A stretch of DNA of 64,000 nt from Streptomyces sp. NBC_00457 (GCF_036014015.1 NZ_CP107905.1:6200001-6264000), one strand, 5' to 3'. Positions 41,854 through 50,054 are shown, numbered from the stretch's first letter. The notes: generated from the sequence alone by a model not told the origin. A program made the numbers and translations.

Positions 41854-43656
41854 ATGTCCCCCTCCGCTCCCCTCAGCAGACGCTCTCTCATCAAGGCCGC
41901 CACCTTCGCCGGCGGTGCCGTGGCCTTCGGGCTGCCGCAGGCCCTGTGGCCCGCCACCGCCGAGGCGTACACCGTCCCCTCGAAGCTGGACTGGTGGTAC
42001 CAGGCCCGTTTCGGGATGTTCATCCACTTCGGGTCCTACTCCTACCTCGGCCACGGCGAGTGGGCGTTCAGCTCCGAGACCCACTGGACCAAGTCCACCT
42101 ACCACGCCCAGGTGACCGCGCCGTTCAACCCGAGCAGCTTCAACGCCGCCACCATCGCCGAACTGGCCAAGAACGCCGGCATGAAGTACCTCGTGATCAC
42201 CGCCAAGCACCACGAGGGCTACGCGATGTGGGACTCCAACGTCGCGGGCTTCACCGACGCCACCGGCGCCAAGCAGTACAACCTGCGCGACTACAACGGC
42301 TTCCAGCCCGACCTGCTGGCCCAGCTGAAGACCGAGTGCGAGAGCCGGGGCATCAGATTCGGGCTCTACTACTCGATCCTGGACTGGAGCCACCCCTCGC
42401 AGACCATCAACCGCAGCGCCTATTTCTCCACCATGTCGTCGCAGGCCGCCCGCACCGCCTACATCAACGACATGAAGGCCCACTTGCAGGAACTGCTGAA
42501 CCGCTACGACCCGGCCGTCCTGTGGTTCGACGGCGACTGGTGCGGCAACCCCTCCACCCCCACGCTCACCGACTGGTGGACCAAGGCCGACGGCCAGGAC
42601 CTCTACGCCTGGCTGATGGCCCGCAAGCCGGGCCTCGTCGTCAACGAGCGCGTCAAGCGGGAACAGGGTCTCGGTGACTACGCGGTCGCGGAGTTCGGTA
42701 TCCCCGAGGCGCCGATCGAGCGGCCATGGGAGGCCTGCGCCACCATGAACGGCCAGTGGGGCTACGCCGAGTGGGGGGAGAACTCCTACCGGTCCGTGAA
42801 GACCATCATCCAGGAGATGGTCACGGTCGTCTCCCGTGACGGCAACTACCTGCTCAACATCGGCCCCAAGGGCGACGGCACCGTGACCGCCGGATCCGTG
42901 ACGGTCCTGAACGGCCTGGCCTCCTGGATGTCCACCCACGCCGACAGCATCCACGGCACCAGCGGCAGCCCCTTCGCCACCGAACCGTCCTGGGGCAGGA
43001 TCACCAAGAAGAACGGCAAGCTCTTCGCCCACGTCTTCACCTGGCCCACGGGCGGCACCCTGCAGATCCCGGCGGTGCACAACACCATCAACCGCGTCTA
43101 CCTGATGAACAACCCCTGGACGTCCCTCTCGTACACGGTCAACGGCGGCACCATCAACGTCTCCGTGCCGGCCACCGCACCCAACGCGAACGACTCCGTC
43201 GTCTGCGTGGAGGTCAACGGCATGCCGGCCGTCCTCGCGGGCGGCGTCTACCGGCTGGTCAGCGTCCGCAGCGGCAAAGCCCTCGACAACGGCAACACCA
43301 CCACCGAGGGCGGCCAGGTCATCCAGTGGGCCCCCAACGGCGGGACTCCGCAGCAGTGGACGGTCACGGGCCTGGACCACGGCTACTACAAGCTGGTCTG
43401 CGTCCGCAGCGGCAAGGCCCTCGACGACAACGGCAGCACCGGCGACGGGGCGACGATGGTGCAGCGGACCGACAACGGCGGCCACCAGCAGCAGTGGGCC
43501 ATCACCGCGCTCGGCAACGGCGAGTACCGGCTCACCAACCGGCACAGCGGAAAGGTGCTGGACAACGGCAACACCAGCGGTGACGGGGACCCGGTGATCC
43601 AGTGGTCCGCCAACGGCGGGACGCCGCAGCGCTGGGCCATGACCAAGACCGGCTGA
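41854..43656 (+). CDS. secreted alpha-L-fucosidase (GH29) with RICIN lectin domain
   Basis: The 600-residue exported glycosidase has a Tat-type signal (SRRSLIKAATFAGGAVAFG). The GH29 barrel contains WWYQARFGMFIHFGSYS, TAKHHEGYAMWDS and the nucleophile region VLWFDGDW, followed by GNYLLNIGPKGDG. A C-terminal beta-trefoil of about 125 residues has three QxW repeats (GGTPQQWTV, GGHQQQWAI, GGTPQRWAM). It should release terminal alpha-L-fucose from glycans or plant polymers outside the cell. ATG 41854 has AAGGAG 7 nt upstream. A CBM fragment follows in another frame. Confidence 0.92.
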   Translation: MSPSAPLSRRSLIKAATFAGGAVAFGLPQALWPATAEAYTVPSKLDWWYQARFGMFIHFGSYSYLGHGEWAFSSETHWTKSTYHAQVTAPFNPSSFNAATIAELAKNAGMKYLVITAKHHEGYAMWDSNVAGFTDATGAKQYNLRDYNGFQPDLLAQLKTECESRGIRFGLYYSILDWSHPSQTINRSAYFSTMSSQAARTAYINDMKAHLQELLNRYDPAVLWFDGDWCGNPSTPTLTDWWTKADGQDLYAWLMARKPGLVVNERVKREQGLGDYAVAEFGIPEAPIERPWEACATMNGQWGYAEWGENSYRSVKTIIQEMVTVVSRDGNYLLNIGPKGDGTVTAGSVTVLNGLASWMSTHADSIHGTSGSPFATEPSWGRITKKNGKLFAHVFTWPTGGTLQIPAVHNTINRVYLMNNPWTSLSYTVNGGTINVSVPATAPNANDSVVCVEVNGMPAVLAGGVYRLVSVRSGKALDNGNTTTEGGQVIQWAPNGGTPQQWTVTGLDHGYYKLVCVRSGKALDDNGSTGDGATMVQRTDNGGHQQQWAITALGNGEYRLTNRHSGKVLDNGNTSGDGDPVIQWSANGGTPQRWAMTKTG

Positions 43657-43658
43657 CC

Positions 43659-44249
43659 GACACGACCACCGTCCACCCCCGGGACACCCGCTCGGCGACC
43701 GCCTCCTCCGGCATGGTCTTCGTGCCGAAGTCCGGGCGGATCACTGACCGGACGCTCACCCTGAACCCGCACAGCAAGACGTTCAGGGCCCTCAAGCAGG
43801 GCGGCACCACCCTGGTCCGAGGCAAGGACTACACCCTCTCCGGCACCCGGCTCACCCTGAAGGCGGCCACGCTCAACGCCCACTTCTCCCGGGGCGTGCC
43901 CTGGCTCATCCAGGTCATCACCCACGACACACCTGCGCTTGCGAACGCGACCGGGACGACAGACGTCTTCACCCTCCCCGTCCAGTTCCACGGCGACCGG
44001 CTGAAGACGATGAAGGCGAAGTACGCCGACGGCAGCAACGTCGGGCAGGGCGCCTGGATCCCGTACAAGGAGTACGCCAGGTCCTACGAGCCGGACTACG
44101 CCAGGAACGCCATCAAGCTCACGTCCGACCCCTTCAAGGAGTTCGACGACGGCCGGACGGTGTCGCTCACCTTCCACTTCTGGAGCGGCAAGACCGTGAC
44201 GTACAACGTCAGCAAGTCGGGCACCACGGTCACCGGCTGGAAGTCGTAG
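43659..44249 (+). pseudogene. CBM-X2 carbohydrate-binding fragment
   Basis: A plus-strand frame just after the fucosidase encodes an X2-type (CBM_X2) immunoglobulin-like module: LVRGKDYTLSGTRLTLK, GVPWLIQVITHDTPALA, DRLKTMKAKYADGSN, and a repeat-like SLTFHFWSGKTVTYNVSKSG. These modules normally sit inside larger secreted glycosidases. Here there is no catalytic domain or signal peptide in frame; ATG 43713 is the only local start. It is probably the 3' end of a lost gene or was shifted out of frame with the fucosidase. Confidence 0.6.
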
Positions 44250-44253
44250 CACT

Positions 44254-44296
44254 GGTGCCCACGGCTTCCGGTATACACCGGCAAGCCATGGGCACC
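44254..44296 (+). terminator. hairpin terminator after the CBM fragment
   Basis: A stem of about 19 bp (GGTGCCCACGGCTTCCGGT paired with ACCGGCAAGCCATGGGCACC, one mismatch and one bulge) begins 4 nt after the stop codon. Confidence 0.7.
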
Positions 44297-44359
44297 GACT
44301 CCGCGGGCCATCTCGTAGATGAAGGGCTCGTCGAGGCAGTCCGCGGTCCGCGACGCAGG

Positions 44360-44671
44360 TCACGGAACTTCTGCCCCCGGTGGTTTGGGGTGAGGCGGGT
44401 AGCCCTTTGCGCGGAGCCAGGTGTCGACAGCCAGGGCCACGATGTCCCCGTGCGGTACGCCGGTGTCGGCGTGATAGCGGCGGATCCGGCGCTGGAGCTG
44501 GAGAACCTCGGGGACGGCGTAGTTGAGTTGTCCGCGCTTTGTGTGCCGGTTGCCGATGACGTCCAGCGTGTCCGGGTGCGGCGTAAGAGCGTCGGCGGTT
44601 GGTTGGAACTCGGAGTCGAGCGCGTCGGCGATTTCACGCAGTCGGCGGGCGTAGTGGGAGGGATCAGGCAC
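44360..44671 (-). CDS. small ParB-like DNA-binding protein
   Basis: The 103-residue protein has a C-terminal half (VLQLQRRIRRYHADTG, HGDIVALAVDTWLRAKGY) that resembles the C-terminus of the ParB-like protein encoded just upstream (LKLKKRIKRFALDNE, IGDIVAVALDEWLTARGF). This looks like a small ribbon-helix-type or partition-like DNA-binding fold, so the two are probably paralogues. It follows parB by 122 bp on the same strand, with a palindrome in the gap. Function in plasmid partition or its regulation is inferred from context. Confidence 0.6.
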   Translation of the reverse strand: MPDPSHYARRLREIADALDSEFQPTADALTPHPDTLDVIGNRHTKRGQLNYAVPEVLQLQRRIRRYHADTGVPHGDIVALAVDTWLRAKGYPPHPKPPGAEVP

Positions 44672-44695
44672 GAGAGTTGCTCCGGTCGGTCCGAC

Positions 44696-44717
44696 TAGGC
44701 AACTAGTTAGCCGCCTA
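44696..44717. promoter_or_regulatory. nested palindrome upstream of the small ParB-like gene
   Basis: AACTAGTT (44701-44708) lies between inverted arms TAGGC and GCCTA, followed by another AT-rich stretch. It is about 25-45 bp upstream of the small gene and could be its operator or a centromere-like site. Confidence 0.4.
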
Positions 44718-44793
44718 ATGGGCTATTGGAATAGTCGGCACGAGGGGCGGCCGCATCCCGTCGGAGGCGGCCGCCCGTGCACTGCGGTTGGGT

Positions 44794-45648
44794 TCAGAAC
44801 CCGCGGGCGGTGAGCCACTCGTCCAGCGCGACCGCCACGATGTCGCCGATGGGCAAATGATCGAGTTCGTTGTCCAGGGCGAACCGTTTGATCCGCTTCT
44901 TCAGCTTCAGCGCAGCGGGGACCGACGAGTCGAGGCTCTCGCGTGCGATGATGCGCTGGTTGAGAACCATGGCGGTCTCAGGAATGTCCTTGGGACGTCC
45001 AGGCCCCGGAGCCCATGGCGTTCCCTCGCTCGGCGCTGCCTCCGATCGCGCGTCCTGGTCCCGGTGAGCCTCCGGAACATCGGTCCTCATTGGGAACGCC
45101 GTACCGCCCACGGTCGGAGGAGCCGCCGGGCGAACCGCCACCTCGGCGGCCGAAGCCACACCAGGAGCCGCGGACGTGACGTGGGACGGCCCGTTCTGTG
45201 AAACGTATTCGGCCCGCGGCGTGGATTGAACTGCAGGTGCCAGAGGGTCCGCAGCCGGGACCGCAGACTGCTGCGCCACCGGTTCCGCAGCGGATTCCCC
45301 CCGCTCCTCGGGGGTGGCGAACGCTGGGCGAGTCGGCTGACTGGCCGCGGCTGGCTCCTGCACGGGGCCGCTGGATGCGACCTTGTCGGTCGGCTGTGCA
45401 GCGGCCTGCGGCACCTCGGGCACCGGCTCTGTCCGGCCCTGCGCCGATGCCTCGACGGGAACTGCGGAAGAGGGCTGAACCTGCGGCTCGCTGGCGGTGG
45501 GACGGCCTTCGCCCTGGTCGGCGGACTGTTCAGCAGCGAACTGCTCGGGGGTGAGTTCGGCGGCCGGCGGAGGGGGCGGAGGGGCTGCCTTCTTGACGCC
45601 CAGGGTGCGACTGTTGCGGCGGGCTGGGGGCTTCATTCGCTCGCTCAT
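44794..45648 (-). CDS. ParB-like partition protein
   Basis: The 284-residue protein is largely Pro/Ala/Glu-rich and probably disordered for the first 200 residues. A compact C-terminal domain follows (MVLNQRIIARESLDSSVPAA through DEWLTARGF). ATG 45648 overlaps the parA stop by 4 nt, the classic parAB arrangement. It is presumed to bind a centromere site and recruit ParA. No ParB/Spo0J nuclease-like domain is present, so it is a plasmid-type adaptor rather than chromosomal ParB. Confidence 0.65.
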   Translation of the reverse strand: MSERMKPPARRNSRTLGVKKAAPPPPPPAAELTPEQFAAEQSADQGEGRPTASEPQVQPSSAVPVEASAQGRTEPVPEVPQAAAQPTDKVASSGPVQEPAAASQPTRPAFATPEERGESAAEPVAQQSAVPAADPLAPAVQSTPRAEYVSQNGPSHVTSAAPGVASAAEVAVRPAAPPTVGGTAFPMRTDVPEAHRDQDARSEAAPSEGTPWAPGPGRPKDIPETAMVLNQRIIARESLDSSVPAALKLKKRIKRFALDNELDHLPIGDIVAVALDEWLTARGF

Positions 45649-46361
45649 GCCGCGGTCAGCTCCTTCATCAGCTCGGCGTACTCGCTCAGCTCGGTCGGGA
45701 TCTCGCCGAAGGCCTCCATGTAATGCACCCAGGAGTGGATGACGGTCTCGGCGAGCGGGAACGGCTCGTCGCGGTCCGGGCCGATGCCCTCGCCCTTCGC
45801 GGGCTCCAGCAGCTTGTCCTTCGCATTGCGGGGCAGGCTGGTGCGGTCGTCCGCCTTTACCAGGACCACGTGGGCGGTGATGTCGCGCTCGTTGCGGGCG
45901 GCGGCGCGTTCGGCCTCGTCGAAGGTGGCCACGAGCTTGCGGCGCTCGATCGTGGTCGGGGCGACCGGCACGATCAGTCGGTCCGCCTCGGTGACAGCCT
46001 CGTGGAAGATCCGGGCGCTGCCGCCACCCGCGTCGACCACGATCGCCCCGAACTCGGCACGCTTTTCACGGATGTATTCGGCGATGTCGTCGAATGGGTA
46101 CCGCTCGACCACCAGATTGGCCGGGATTTCGAAGCCCTCGGCCTGGGCGACCTTGAACCAGTCGTAGGCGGACTGGCTGGTCGCGTCGGCGTCCAGCAGC
46201 AGCGTCGGCAGGCCGAGGACGACGGCGTAGTACAGGGCGATGAACCAGGCGGAGGTGGTTTTGCCGGTGCCGCCCTTGAGCATGCCGACGACAATCACGA
46301 AGGCGTCCCAGGGGCGGGCTGTGGCCGCCGCCAGGGTCTTGTGACGGGTGTTCTCGTTCAC
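45645..46361 (-). CDS. ParA-family partition ATPase
   Basis: The 238-residue Walker-type ATPase has the deviant Walker A GMLKGGTGKTTSAWF, LLLDADATSQSAYDW (Walker A' Asp), AIVVDAGGG (Walker B) and VPVAPTTIERRKLV. It would position plasmid copies before division. GTG 46361 is chosen: AGGAG lies upstream and it removes a low-complexity N-terminal stretch. It is directly upstream of and coupled to the ParB-like gene, with an 18-bp palindrome 48 bp upstream. Confidence 0.88.
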   Translation of the reverse strand: MNENTRHKTLAAATARPWDAFVIVVGMLKGGTGKTTSAWFIALYYAVVLGLPTLLLDADATSQSAYDWFKVAQAEGFEIPANLVVERYPFDDIAEYIREKRAEFGAIVVDAGGGSARIFHEAVTEADRLIVPVAPTTIERRKLVATFDEAERAAARNERDITAHVVLVKADDRTSLPRNAKDKLLEPAKGEGIGPDRDEPFPLAETVIHSWVHYMEAFGEIPTELSEYAELMKELTAA

Positions 46362-46408
46362 GTGTGCTCGATCTCCTGAAAAATAGAAGGGTGTTGTCTG
46401 ATTCGGTG

Positions 46409-46426
46409 GCTGCGCATATGCGCAGC
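46409..46426. promoter_or_regulatory. perfect palindrome upstream of parA
   Basis: GCTGCGCATATGCGCAGC is a perfect 18-bp palindrome between the triple-HTH gene and parA. It is a candidate autoregulatory operator or partition site. Confidence 0.6.
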
Positions 46427-46531
46427 GGCCTGGGGGCGGGGCGCGGGCCGCGCGGCTGGACCGGGAAGGGCACCGCGGCGAAGTCGGCAGTCGACCGGCA
46501 CGCGCGGCGAGATCAGCGAGGGCCGGGACGG

Positions 46532-47101
46532 TCATGACCGCTTCCCCGATGTGCGAGCGGGGCCGTGCCGGTGCTGGGGCCTCATCCGGGTGTTGGCCTC
46601 GTGCAGAAGCCGGTACACCGTGGCGACCGAGTAGTTGCGTTCCTTGGCCAGCTCCGGCACGGAGGCGCCGGCCTCGTACCGTGCCCGCAAGGACGCCGCG
46701 AGCTTCTTACGCGCCGTGGCCTCCGCTGCCGAGCGGATGCGCAATGTCTGCTGAGTGGTGCGGGGCGTGCCCCCGGCTTCGATCAGCAGCCGCCTGGCGG
46801 AACGCCGTGTCACGGATCCCGCCGCAGCCAACTCCGCAAGCGTCGCGCCATGCTGCTCGTAGAGGAGGCGCAGATGAGCCGCCAGATTGCGGCGGGCCTG
46901 GCCGTCACGCAGCCTCCGCGTCTGCCAGGACGTGCGCATCACGGTCCCGGCCTCGTGCAGCCGGTTGAGGACCGTCCCGTACGACAGCCCACTGGCTGCG
47001 ACGACTTCGGCGACCGTGGCGCCGGATTCGTACTGCTCGCGGAGAGCTTGAGCGGTAGCCGCTCCGTTCTCGGCACCGGCACGTGGCGGTTGTGGATTCA
47101 C
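46532..47101 (-). CDS. triple helix-turn-helix protein of the replication module
   Basis: The 189-residue protein is built from three successive HTH-like repeats of about 45-55 residues: YESGATVAEVVAASGLSYGT with VLNRLHEAG, YEQHGATLAELAAAGSVTRR with ARRLLIEAG, and YEAGASVPELAKERNYSVAT with VYRLLHEAN. GTG 47101 overlaps the rep stop by 4 nt and has GGGAG upstream. Such a protein could bind repeated sites in the origin or control rep/par expression; I know no named family for it. Confidence 0.7.
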   Translation of the reverse strand: MNPQPPRAGAENGAATAQALREQYESGATVAEVVAASGLSYGTVLNRLHEAGTVMRTSWQTRRLRDGQARRNLAAHLRLLYEQHGATLAELAAAGSVTRRSARRLLIEAGGTPRTTQQTLRIRSAAEATARKKLAASLRARYEAGASVPELAKERNYSVATVYRLLHEANTRMRPQHRHGPARTSGKRS

Positions 47102-48603
47102 GCGGCGGACTCCCATTCACTGAGGGCTTTGGCATGGGCGGCGGCCAGCTCGTCGTAACTGCGCTGGTCAGTCGGGGTGATGAGGATCAGCCGACCGTCG
47201 GTGGCGACCCGCCAGCCGGCGGCAGGGCGGCCGGTGGCCGGGTCGAGGACGGACCCGTCGGAGGCCTGCCACGCGACCGGGATCTCATCGGGTCCCGGTG
47301 CCGGGACCAGGACCTGGCGTCCGTCGCGGACGATCACCACGGCTTTGCTGCGGTGTTCCGCGAGCCGGTCCAGCACCTCCCGGTACGCCGCGCGCTCGGC
47401 CGCGTGCAGTGCCGTGCGCCGGGCCGCGGCGCCCGCAGTGCCGTATCGCCGGGCGACCTCGTCCCAGCCCCGTGTCGGCTGTACGTCTGGGCCGGTAGCG
47501 GCATCCAGAGGGCTGTTACCGAATCCTTCCAGCGCACGGGGAGCGAGGGCCCAGGTCTCGCCGGTGTGGTGCACGAGACCGTGGTCGGCCAGGCGTCCCA
47601 GGGTCCGGTAGGCGGTGGCACGGGATACCGAGGCCGTAGCGACAAGCTCGCTGACGGTCTGAGCGGGTCGGATGTGCAGCGCACCGATGATCATGAGGCC
47701 GGAGCTGCCGAGGCCGTGGTGGGCGAAAGCGTCGTGGCCCATCAGCCGGCTGATCACGGTGGAGTCGATGTCCGCCGTCGCGCCTGTCTCAGGAGTGGTC
47801 CACTCCTCAAGTGCCGGGTCGGGGGGGTACTGAGTGGTACGGAAACGAGACAGCGAAGCCGAGGCGCCATGGCCATCGGTGTTGCCGTCGCCGAGATACC
47901 AGGTGGATCCCTCCCGGCCGTGGCCGATCCGCAGACGACGAAGCCACCCTCGCGGCTTCAGGACGGTCTCGTAGACAGCCCGCAGGGTCGTGCGGGAGAT
48001 CCCTGCTTCCTCCGCGGTCTGGCGCTCGCTGGCGTGGTGCAGGGGGCCGCCCGCGATCTCGGCGAAGTTCAGATGCGCCCGCAGCACCCGCAGCGCGGTC
48101 CGCCCCCGCTCCCCGCGCCAGGGCGTGGTCTCGATACGGTCCCGCAGAGCGGCGAGAACCTCGTGCGCGTGATGGCGGGACTCCAGCACTCGCGTGCTGC
48201 TCACCGCAGCCGAGGCGCTGGTCCACACCCGCCGGATGTAGTCCAGGGCGCGTGCCTGCCCGGAACGCAGCGCAATGTGCCGGGCGTGCCGACCGCCGTC
48301 GTGCTCGGGGTGGAGCAGCAGCCGGGTCAGCTGGTCGACGGTTCCGTCGGCGCGGGCCACATGGCAGGCGATGGCCGCCGTGATCCGGTGCCCGTGCTCG
48401 GCCGCACCCTGGCGGTTCTCGCGCAGTGCCAGGGTCCGGCCGTCGGAGCCGAGCCTGCTGTAGCTGCCTGTTGCGTAGCGGCCGGTGAGGTCGCCGAGCA
48501 GGATGAGCTCGGCAGCAGCCGGTGGGAGTCGGTGGCGGCCCGGTCGGCCGAACGGTCGAGAGGTCTGTTGTTGTGGTTCTGCCTGGTCGTTGTGGTGTGG
48601 CAC
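47098..48603 (-). CDS. replication-initiator-like winged-helix protein
   Basis: The product (501 aa from GTG 48603) resembles large HTH proteins of actinomycete plasmids. It has ERQTAEEAGISRTTLRAVYE in the middle and a winged-helix region ETVSELVATASVSRATAYRT-like (written there as QTVSELVATASVSRATAYRT) with LGRLADHGLVHHTG further on, then a basic helical C-terminus. It is followed by coupled HTH, ParA and ParB genes, and palindromes and direct repeats lie directly upstream. The replication role is inferred from position. The frame extends to 48948, but that part overlaps the repeat region and looks non-coding. Confidence 0.55.
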   Translation of the reverse strand: MPHHNDQAEPQQQTSRPFGRPGRHRLPPAAAELILLGDLTGRYATGSYSRLGSDGRTLALRENRQGAAEHGHRITAAIACHVARADGTVDQLTRLLLHPEHDGGRHARHIALRSGQARALDYIRRVWTSASAAVSSTRVLESRHHAHEVLAALRDRIETTPWRGERGRTALRVLRAHLNFAEIAGGPLHHASERQTAEEAGISRTTLRAVYETVLKPRGWLRRLRIGHGREGSTWYLGDGNTDGHGASASLSRFRTTQYPPDPALEEWTTPETGATADIDSTVISRLMGHDAFAHHGLGSSGLMIIGALHIRPAQTVSELVATASVSRATAYRTLGRLADHGLVHHTGETWALAPRALEGFGNSPLDAATGPDVQPTRGWDEVARRYGTAGAAARRTALHAAERAAYREVLDRLAEHRSKAVVIVRDGRQVLVPAPGPDEIPVAWQASDGSVLDPATGRPAAGWRVATDGRLILITPTDQRSYDELAAAHAKALSEWESAA

Positions 48604-48673
48604 GGTGGGTCGTCTCGCAAGGACGTGGACGCCACCCAGGCCCGCTAAAACCACGGGTGGTGTCCGGAACCGA

Positions 48674-48750
48674 CCTCCAATCGGTGCCAGGCGAAGCCTC
48701 CAGGATTTCCGGTCCTGGAGGCATTCGCATGCCAGGCTCCGCATTGGAGG
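48674..48750. repeat. 77-bp imperfect palindrome upstream of rep
   Basis: Outer arms CCTCCAAT / ATTGGAGG and inner perfect arms GCCTCCAGGA / TCCTGGAGGC (7-nt loop) form a long interrupted hairpin, with GCCAGGC appearing in both halves. It lies 70-150 bp upstream of the rep start and may be part of the origin or its control. Confidence 0.6.
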
Positions 48751-48853
48751 CAGGCGTCCCCATCGCAGCTCGACCGGGGTCGGAGCGGAGAGCCGTAGAG
48801 GTCGGCAATTCCGATCGACGCCCGGCCAACTCGGGCCTCTCGGAGTCAAGTTG

Positions 48854-48936
48854 CAGAGGGATCGCCTCTGACTGCCTGCGAGCGGCCCGGGTCGAACCGG
48901 GGTCGAATCAGAGCGTTTTCCTCTGACTGCCTCCGA
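48854..48936. repeat. iteron-like direct repeats, candidate plasmid origin
   Basis: Two 28-bp units (48854-48881 and 48909-48936) share CAGAG-N7-CCTCTGACTGCCT-N-CGA and are spaced 55 bp apart. The first unit is internally palindromic (CAGAGG/CCTCTG). GGTCGAA occurs twice between them, 11 bp apart, and a third CAGAGG lies at 48995. Spacing by roughly whole helical turns upstream of rep is typical of iterons. Confidence 0.5.
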
Positions 48937-49001
48937 TCGCCTTTGCAACCCGTCCTAGCAGGTCACAGCCGTTTCGACCTTTATAAGCCCAGGTCAGAGG
49001 G

Positions 49002-49730
49002 GTGCGCCGAAATTACCGCTGGTACGAGGACGATCACTACTACGCCGGCGCGATGGCCATGCCCTGGATGTACGCCGGGCGCCGCTGGGTGGCCACCCGC
49101 GACCTCCAACTCCTCCGCTACCCCGAGAAGTCGGCGATCGCCCAGCCGGTCACCGCCGGCTGCTACATCTCGACGTACTGGATCACCGACGGCCGCTACG
49201 ACGACCACATGAGGTGGACCGTCGGCATCAACAAGCGCCTCAACCGCGACGGCCGCGTCTACCAGGACCGCACGCACGTCTTCACGGCGTTCCAGGACCA
49301 CGAGGCGACGGTCTACCGGGACGGCGCGGCCGGTCCCCGTGACTATCACGCCCTCGACCACCCCTACGCCGGACTGGTCGTGGAGGTCGTCGACGCCGAA
49401 TCGGCCGGGCAGCGGGCCGAGTTGCTGGAATGGCTGCGTTCACGCCATCTGCCGAAGCGGCTCGCGGGCTCCCCGGCAGCGATGGTCACCGTCTTCAGGC
49501 CGACCCCGCTGCCGGGGGATCGCATGTCGTACGTGAAGCAGGTCGAGGGCGTCGATACGCGGCTGACCCTGCTGTGGTTCCTTCAGGCGGATCCGCGGGA
49601 GTGCTGGGAGGAGTACTTCACCGGGCTGGACACGGCGGTCGGGGAGGCGGGGCTGGGGAGGGTGGAGCTGGTGGCGCCGTTCGTTCCGACCGTGCCGGGG
49701 ACGGACATGTACGTGGACCGGCTTAGGTAG
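49002..49730 (+). CDS. hypothetical protein, probably 5'-truncated
   Basis: A 242-residue frame begins at GTG 49002, only 16 codons after an in-frame stop, with no properly spaced ribosome site. The product starts abruptly in RNYRWYEDDHYYAGAM, which looks like the first helix of a dimeric alpha-beta barrel (EthD-like 'WY-DDH' pattern). A duplicated second half follows (VKQVEGVDTRLTLLWFLQ). A few N-terminal residues are probably missing. It is the first gene beyond the plasmid-like block, so its 5' end may mark the junction. Function unknown. Confidence 0.6.
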   Translation: MRRNYRWYEDDHYYAGAMAMPWMYAGRRWVATRDLQLLRYPEKSAIAQPVTAGCYISTYWITDGRYDDHMRWTVGINKRLNRDGRVYQDRTHVFTAFQDHEATVYRDGAAGPRDYHALDHPYAGLVVEVVDAESAGQRAELLEWLRSRHLPKRLAGSPAAMVTVFRPTPLPGDRMSYVKQVEGVDTRLTLLWFLQADPRECWEEYFTGLDTAVGEAGLGRVELVAPFVPTVPGTDMYVDRLR

Positions 49731-49760
49731 CGAGGAGGGGGAGGGGGCGCGGGACCATAA

Positions 49761-49776
49761 GCCGAGCCCCCTCGGC
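49761..49776. terminator. short convergent hairpin
   Basis: GCCGAG-CCCC-CTCGGC lies between the convergent genes ending at 49730 and 49845. Its six-bp stem makes it a modest terminator. Confidence 0.4.
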
Positions 49777-49844
49777 AAGGACGGCGGGCTAGTCGAGAGG
49801 GCTCTTCCTGTGGTGCTTATGGAGTTGTGGGAGACGGTGCGGCA

Positions 49845-50054
49845 TCAGCCGAGGTCGAATGCTCCCCGGCCGGCCTGAGCCACGAAGGCGTTCCACGCGT
49901 CGGCCGGGAAGGCCAGCGTGGGTCCTTCGGGGACCTTGGAGTCCCGGACGGCCATGGCCGCGAGAACCGGTGACTTGATCTCGATGCACGCGCCGTTTCC
50001 CGTGGAGTACGAGGACTTGGTCCACGTGTCCGTGGCGCCCTGACGAATTGCCAT
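49845..50054 (-). CDS. DUF397 domain protein
   Basis: The 69-residue protein is one DUF397 domain: TWTKSSYSTGNGACIEI, VAVRDSK-like segment (MAVRDSKVPEGP) and AWNAFVA at the end. In Streptomyces these small proteins are partners of adjacent XRE/DUF5753 regulators. ATG 50054 has GGAG 6 nt upstream; an earlier ATG at 50099 lacks one. The XRE gene lies 219 bp upstream on the same strand. Confidence 0.9.
   Translation of the reverse strand: MAIRQGATDTWTKSSYSTGNGACIEIKSPVLAAMAVRDSKVPEGPTLAFPADAWNAFVAQAGRGAFDLG

Noticed and set aside
43602..44249. Intact gene starting at 43602 for the CBM-X2 protein
   Set aside because: That start overlaps the fucosidase C-terminus in another frame; the first residues are antisense-like and there is no signal peptide.
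47098..48948. Rep start extended to 48948
   Set aside because: It would translate through the palindrome and iteron-like repeats and gives low-complexity Arg/Pro-rich sequence.
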